From: Desertivirga brevis
GTDB lineage: Bacteria > Bacteroidota > Bacteroidia > Sphingobacteriales > Sphingobacteriaceae
Direction of reading: 5' to 3'
Assembly: GCF_017355835.1 (NCBI RefSeq)
Contig: NZ_JAFEWF010000001.1
Location: forward strand, 248,001 to 312,000
Length of the DNA stretch: 64,000 bases
Made by a program: the position numbers and the translations under genes. Shown piece after piece: positions 61,399 to 64,000 of this stretch (its first letter is position 1; each line of letters begins with the position of its first letter). The notes under the pieces were generated by a model, which saw only the letters and a program-made list of their open reading frames with translations, searched no databases and was not told the DNA's origin.

Positions 61399-63061
61399 TC
61401 GAATTGAGTACTTGTTTGGCTGCCTTTATTCCCTGGTAAAAGGCTTCTTCGAAAATGGAAACTCCACTTAGATCACTATGTCCAAAAAATATCTGATCAT
61501 TTAGAGGCTGGTTAGCATTTCTTCTGCTTTCGCCCCAAACAAAACCTCTTGCAGGACTTATCATTCCATGTCCCCAAACCCAGAACTCTACATTTTCAAT
61601 CTGTTCCGTGATATTAGGATGCAGGTACTCAAGCTCGGGCACTACTATGTCGAGCCATTGTTCATGATTCCTAGCGTATGCAGCTAGCCGGGCAACACGG
61701 GTATCGTGATCGCATAATGGAAGATAGTATGTAATGATCTTGGAACCGCCCTCTGCTGTAATATCCTGGTGATTTGCATTGACATAACCAACGGAAGGCG
61801 TGTTATAAGCTACATTATCCCAGGAAAGTGGCGCGCCCGGTGCTCCTGTTAGGCCTTTAAGTGTAATGTTGGCAACCAGCCAGGGTGCATAGTTAAAGTC
61901 GTCATAATCCACCTCCGTCCTGGTAAAATTTCTAAGCAATTTCCTTGTTACATATTGAGGTGTTGCCATGATCAATTTTTCTGTTCTTATCTGGTAAGAT
62001 TCCTTTTTCTTCAGATCATACACGTCGACCAGCATAAAAGACTTATCTTCCTTAATTCCATAAACAAGTGTAGAGGAACGGACGTGCCGTTTAAGTCCGG
62101 CAGTAAGACCCTGCATCAAAAATCCGTTTCCTTCCGGCCAGGTTAGAACTGTTGAGCTCTCGGCGTTCACCGCTTTTCCCTTTCTACCTGCAAAGTAATG
62201 CAAACCCGCCCATGCTGATATCTTATCAAGCTTCTGGCCATAATCGTCCTTACAACAATATTCAAGATACCATAGGAGGTAAGGGGAGTTGAAGCCGTTT
62301 TTGTTTAAGTAATCGCTGAATAATAGTTTATCGAGTTTCCGCCATTCGGCATCTGTCGAACTTCGATCCAGGGGAATATCGAAGGCGTACTTTCCATCAT
62401 TTCCTCTAACATATCTCAGTTCCTCCATTAAAGCCAGAAATCTTTTTATCTGGTCTTTATCCTCTGCTGGTATACCAAATTCAGGAATAAGGCCTTCCTG
62501 CCACTGTCCGTTGATGAGTAATCTTTCCTCAGGGTCGAAACAGAGTGAATATTCATTATAAAAAGGGAGACCGTTCTCGAAATGAGTGATCAGGTTACAT
62601 TCCTGATAAAAATCAATCAGATCTTTATTTTCATTATTGGCAGGGGTAACATAGTGTGCACCCAAAGGGTATTTTGAAACCTTCGATTCCCCGAACTTTG
62701 AGTTTCCCCCTGGCTGGTTCTCTAATTCCAGCAGTTCAAAATTCTCTAAGCCATTTTTCTTCAGCCAACGCGCAGCTGAAAGACCGGAAATTCCTCCTCC
62801 AATAACTAAAACACCAACATCCCTGGAGTAAGAGGGTTTAGGCAGTGATACCTTGTCCCTCAGAATATGTCCAGCGCTTGCATCGGGTCCTTTAAGTTCC
62901 GCTGGTATACCTGAATAAGGAGAAGACCCGGGCTTAATTTTTCGGATACAGGCATTGAGCGCAATGCCAGAACAAATAAGTCCCGCACGAAGCATAAATC
63001 CTCTTCTGCTGATACTATTTGTAACTGAGTTTCTAAAGAACCGATGCCCACTCATCCTCAA
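61385..63061 (-). CDS. Tat-exported FAD-dependent oxidoreductase lipoprotein
   Basis: A 558-residue protein with a twin-arginine signal (SRRGFML, residues 18-24), hydrophobic stretch and lipobox LNAC (Cys38), so it is exported folded and lipid-anchored. The FAD motif VLVIGGGISGLSAARWL with ELENQPGGNS places it in the amine-oxidase/protoporphyrinogen-oxidase-like group. The C-terminal FAD contact HSDLSGVSIFEEAFYQGIKAA is complete. Neighbours upstream make a propylamine-transferase fold, so a polyamine substrate is an attractive guess but unproven. The first 29 bases overlap the end of the upstream gene. Confidence 0.85.
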   Translation of the reverse strand: MRMSGHRFFRNSVTNSISRRGFMLRAGLICSGIALNACIRKIKPGSSPYSGIPAELKGPDASAGHILRDKVSLPKPSYSRDVGVLVIGGGISGLSAARWLKKNGLENFELLELENQPGGNSKFGESKVSKYPLGAHYVTPANNENKDLIDFYQECNLITHFENGLPFYNEYSLCFDPEERLLINGQWQEGLIPEFGIPAEDKDQIKRFLALMEELRYVRGNDGKYAFDIPLDRSSTDAEWRKLDKLLFSDYLNKNGFNSPYLLWYLEYCCKDDYGQKLDKISAWAGLHYFAGRKGKAVNAESSTVLTWPEGNGFLMQGLTAGLKRHVRSSTLVYGIKEDKSFMLVDVYDLKKKESYQIRTEKLIMATPQYVTRKLLRNFTRTEVDYDDFNYAPWLVANITLKGLTGAPGAPLSWDNVAYNTPSVGYVNANHQDITAEGGSKIITYYLPLCDHDTRVARLAAYARNHEQWLDIVVPELEYLHPNITEQIENVEFWVWGHGMISPARGFVWGESRRNANQPLNDQIFFGHSDLSGVSIFEEAFYQGIKAAKQVLNSNGKV

Positions 63062-64000
63062 AATATTTCACCAGCACCTGATTGTTCAATTTATTCACTT
63101 CCGTCTCTCTCTTGGCCATGTCTTTTGGAAAATACAGCATTTGATCCATGCTTTCCTTACTTACGAACTTAAGGTTGGAAATAAAGGAATTCGGCTTCTT
63201 ATAGAAACTCTTCTTCATCGCCATGATATATCCCCATTCGCCGAAAGATGGAACATAGTTATGATAGGGAACAGTGTGCAAACCTACAGATTCAAGGGTT
63301 TTATTGACGGTCCAGAACGATTTAGGGGCTACAAAAGGAGATGTAGATTGTACGACCATGATCCCGTCAGGATTTAATAGTTCCTTAATTATTGAATAAA
63401 AGGAATTTGTATATAATTTTCCTACAGAATAGTTAGAAGGATCCGGGAAATCAACAACTATAAAATCAAAGGTATCCTTTTGCTGACGGGCCCAGGTAAA
63501 AGCATCTGCATTAATCACCTTCACTTTCTTCGACAGTAATGATTTCTTGTTCAAACTCAATAACATCTCATTCTTTTGAAACAAAGAGGTCATTCCTTTG
63601 TCCAGGTCAACAAGGGTAATTTGCTCTACATTAGGATATTTAAGTATTTCTCTAACCGCCAAACCGTCGCCGCCTCCCATTATCAAAACCTTACGTGCTC
63701 GCGGCAGAGCCTGAAGTCCGGGATGTACCAGGGCCTCATGATAACGGTACTCGTCGTCGGAACTGAACTGAAGATTTCCGTTCAGGAATAAACGCAATAC
63801 TTTTCCTCGTTTAGTTAGGATGATGCGTTGGTAAGAGGTACTCTTGGAATAAATAATGGTGTCATTATAACTGAGACTTTCAGAGAAATTGGTGATCTTT
63901 TCGGCGTAAACAAAACCCAGCAGCAGACCAAGGATACTTATTATAGAGGCAGATTGAAGGTAATTAACCGCTGGTATCTCTTTTTTAAAATTTACACAGA
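63033..64000 (-). CDS. Membrane-anchored spermidine-synthase-like protein (5' end outside window)
   Basis: The open frame runs to the right edge without a start, so the gene is partial. The visible N-terminal part contains a hydrophobic stretch (SIISILGLLLGFVYA), then YQRIILTKR, LRLFLNGNLQFSSDDEYRYHEALVHP and the SAM motif MGGGDGLAVREIL, with VDFPDPSN further on. This is the polyamine aminopropyltransferase fold, here behind a membrane region, as in polytopic spermidine-synthase-like proteins. Whether it makes spermidine is open. It is the first visible gene of a three-gene overlapping operon. Confidence 0.85.
   Translation of the reverse strand, partial: CVNFKKEIPAVNYLQSASIISILGLLLGFVYAEKITNFSESLSYNDTIIYSKSTSYQRIILTKRGKVLRLFLNGNLQFSSDDEYRYHEALVHPGLQALPRARKVLIMGGGDGLAVREILKYPNVEQITLVDLDKGMTSLFQKNEMLLSLNKKSLLSKKVKVINADAFTWARQQKDTFDFIVVDFPDPSNYSVGKLYTNSFYSIIKELLNPDGIMVVQSTSPFVAPKSFWTVNKTLESVGLHTVPYHNYVPSFGEWGYIMAMKKSFYKKPNSFISNLKFVSKESMDQMLYFPKDMAKRETEVNKLNNQVLVKYFEDEWASVL

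Overview
The window looks like chromosomal DNA of a Bacteroidota member, most likely a Pedobacter-like Sphingobacteriaceae. The evidence is: an ECF sigma / FecR / TonB-dependent receptor locus, many SPII lipoproteins whose lipobox Cys is followed by KK or EK, promoters of the Bacteroidota type (TTTG, about 19 bp, TANNTTTG) with almost no Shine-Dalgarno signal, and an exosortase of the XrtN type with its dedicated VIT-domain substrate. I see no insertion sequence, prophage, CRISPR array or rRNA. There is one tRNA gene (Leu, CAG).

Layout. 1-6.8 kb: a sigma factor cut by the left edge, divergent from a FecR anti-sigma factor, a TonB-dependent receptor and an IPT/beta-propeller lipoprotein (no SusD). 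6.9-11.7 kb: single genes (acetyltransferase, TfoX-N, EamA exporter, DUF3050, barrel protein, propeller lipoprotein). 11.8-16.2 kb: the XrtN unit, with two palindromic operator-like sites upstream and a duplicated element ending in terminators downstream. 16.4-19.6 kb: three envelope proteins. 19.7-31.5 kb: housekeeping and accessory genes, including a decayed endonuclease V gene, a second-type methionine aminopeptidase locus, a DbpA-like helicase, and a TetR gene whose promoter holds its own likely operator. 31.6-46.8 kb: lipoproteins, a PAS histidine kinase with its receiver protein, a MocR regulator, a voltage-type K+ channel with a zinc ribbon, a sorbosone-dehydrogenase-like lipoprotein, a divergent mdaB/LysR pair, an MFS pump, tRNA-Leu and a flavin oxidoreductase. 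46.8-55.8 kb: an RsbQ-like hydrolase coupled to a PAS protein, a purple-acid-type phosphatase, a LruC lipoprotein, regulators and a second PAS kinase. 55.8-60.3 kb: a VWA protein divergent from an ECF sigma factor and an unusual membrane anti-sigma/TonB fusion. 60.3-64 kb: a three-gene overlapping operon of a membrane spermidine-synthase-like protein, an FAD oxidoreductase exported as a Tat lipoprotein, and a polytopic membrane protein.

The most interesting units are: (i) the sigma / anti-sigma-TonB / VWA locus, where fragments of TonB-receptor plugs are built into proteins that are not receptors; (ii) the RsbQ-PAS pair, whose PAS protein ends in a histidine-kinase dimerisation helix without ATPase or phosphatase; (iii) the XrtN unit with twin dyads and a repeated downstream element; (iv) several genes whose start codon lies 5-6 bases after a -7 box, suggesting leaderless mRNAs. 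Functions are inferred from reading the sequence only; no database search was run.
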